Shown here piece by piece: positions 6,421 to 6,473 of a DNA stretch of 6,473 nt (its first letter is position 1; the number at the start of each line of letters is the position of its first letter). This DNA is from an uncultured Bacilli bacterium (GTDB lineage Bacteria; Bacillota_I; Bacilli_A; RF39; UBA660): the NCBI GenBank assembly GCA_949025205.1, contig CARMXJ010000060.1, positions 1 to 6,473 of the forward strand. Reading direction: 5' to 3'. The notes beneath the pieces are model-generated. The model worked only from the letters and a program-made list of their open reading frames with translations, made no database searches and had not been told where the DNA came from. Made by a program: the position numbers and the translations under genes.

Positions 6421-6473
6421 AAGGCAATCGCATAAAAATTTTACGTAAAGTTATAAATGCCCTTTAAAATGGG

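Overview
The window is strongly AT-rich, with short intergenic gaps, AAAG/GGAGG-type ribosome binding sites, A/T-rich intrinsic terminators and every convincing gene on the + strand. This fits a low-GC Gram-positive bacterium (Bacillota, or a related Bacilli/Mollicutes-like lineage). The two M16 genes at the right end match the Bacillus ymfF-ymfH pair and support that placement. The standard bacterial code fits: tryptophans in the intact genes are TGG, and TGA ends the first M16 gene.

Left edge (1-453): the C-terminal half of an Rpn/PD-(D/E)XK-type 'recombination-promoting nuclease / putative transposase' gene. It is interrupted by an in-frame TGA at 43-45 and its catalytic half is not visible, so it reads as a decaying or truncated copy. 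A weak terminator follows.

Middle (about 490-3750): a tightly packed three-gene operon. It encodes a cytoplasmic VTC-domain protein (polyphosphate-polymerase-like, TTM fold), a DUF4956 membrane protein whose gene overlaps the first by 7 nt, and a 583-residue membrane-anchored, surface-exposed beta-helix protein of the Cthe_2159 carbohydrate-binding type, 2 nt further on. The three gene families are known to co-occur, but the joint function is not established. My inference is a membrane-associated module linking nucleotide/polyphosphate chemistry inside the cell, through DUF4956, to a surface polymer-binding protein. Upstream of the operon lie four tandem 11-bp units with a TTTTCA-like core, in the position and phasing expected for an OmpR/PhoB-type response regulator site. 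A clear intrinsic terminator closes the operon.

Right (about 3778-6420): an extended -10 promoter (TGTTATAAT) drives two M16-family genes overlapping by TGATG. The first (YmfF-like) lacks the zinc motif but keeps the C-terminal R/Y pair. The second (YmfH-like) has HFLEH and the downstream glutamate but lacks the R/Y arginine. Together they look like one composite heterodimeric M16B peptidase. In Bacillus this pair is associated with EF-P 5-aminopentanol modification. A terminator-like inverted repeat overlaps the end of the second gene. The last 50 bases hold no recognisable gene.
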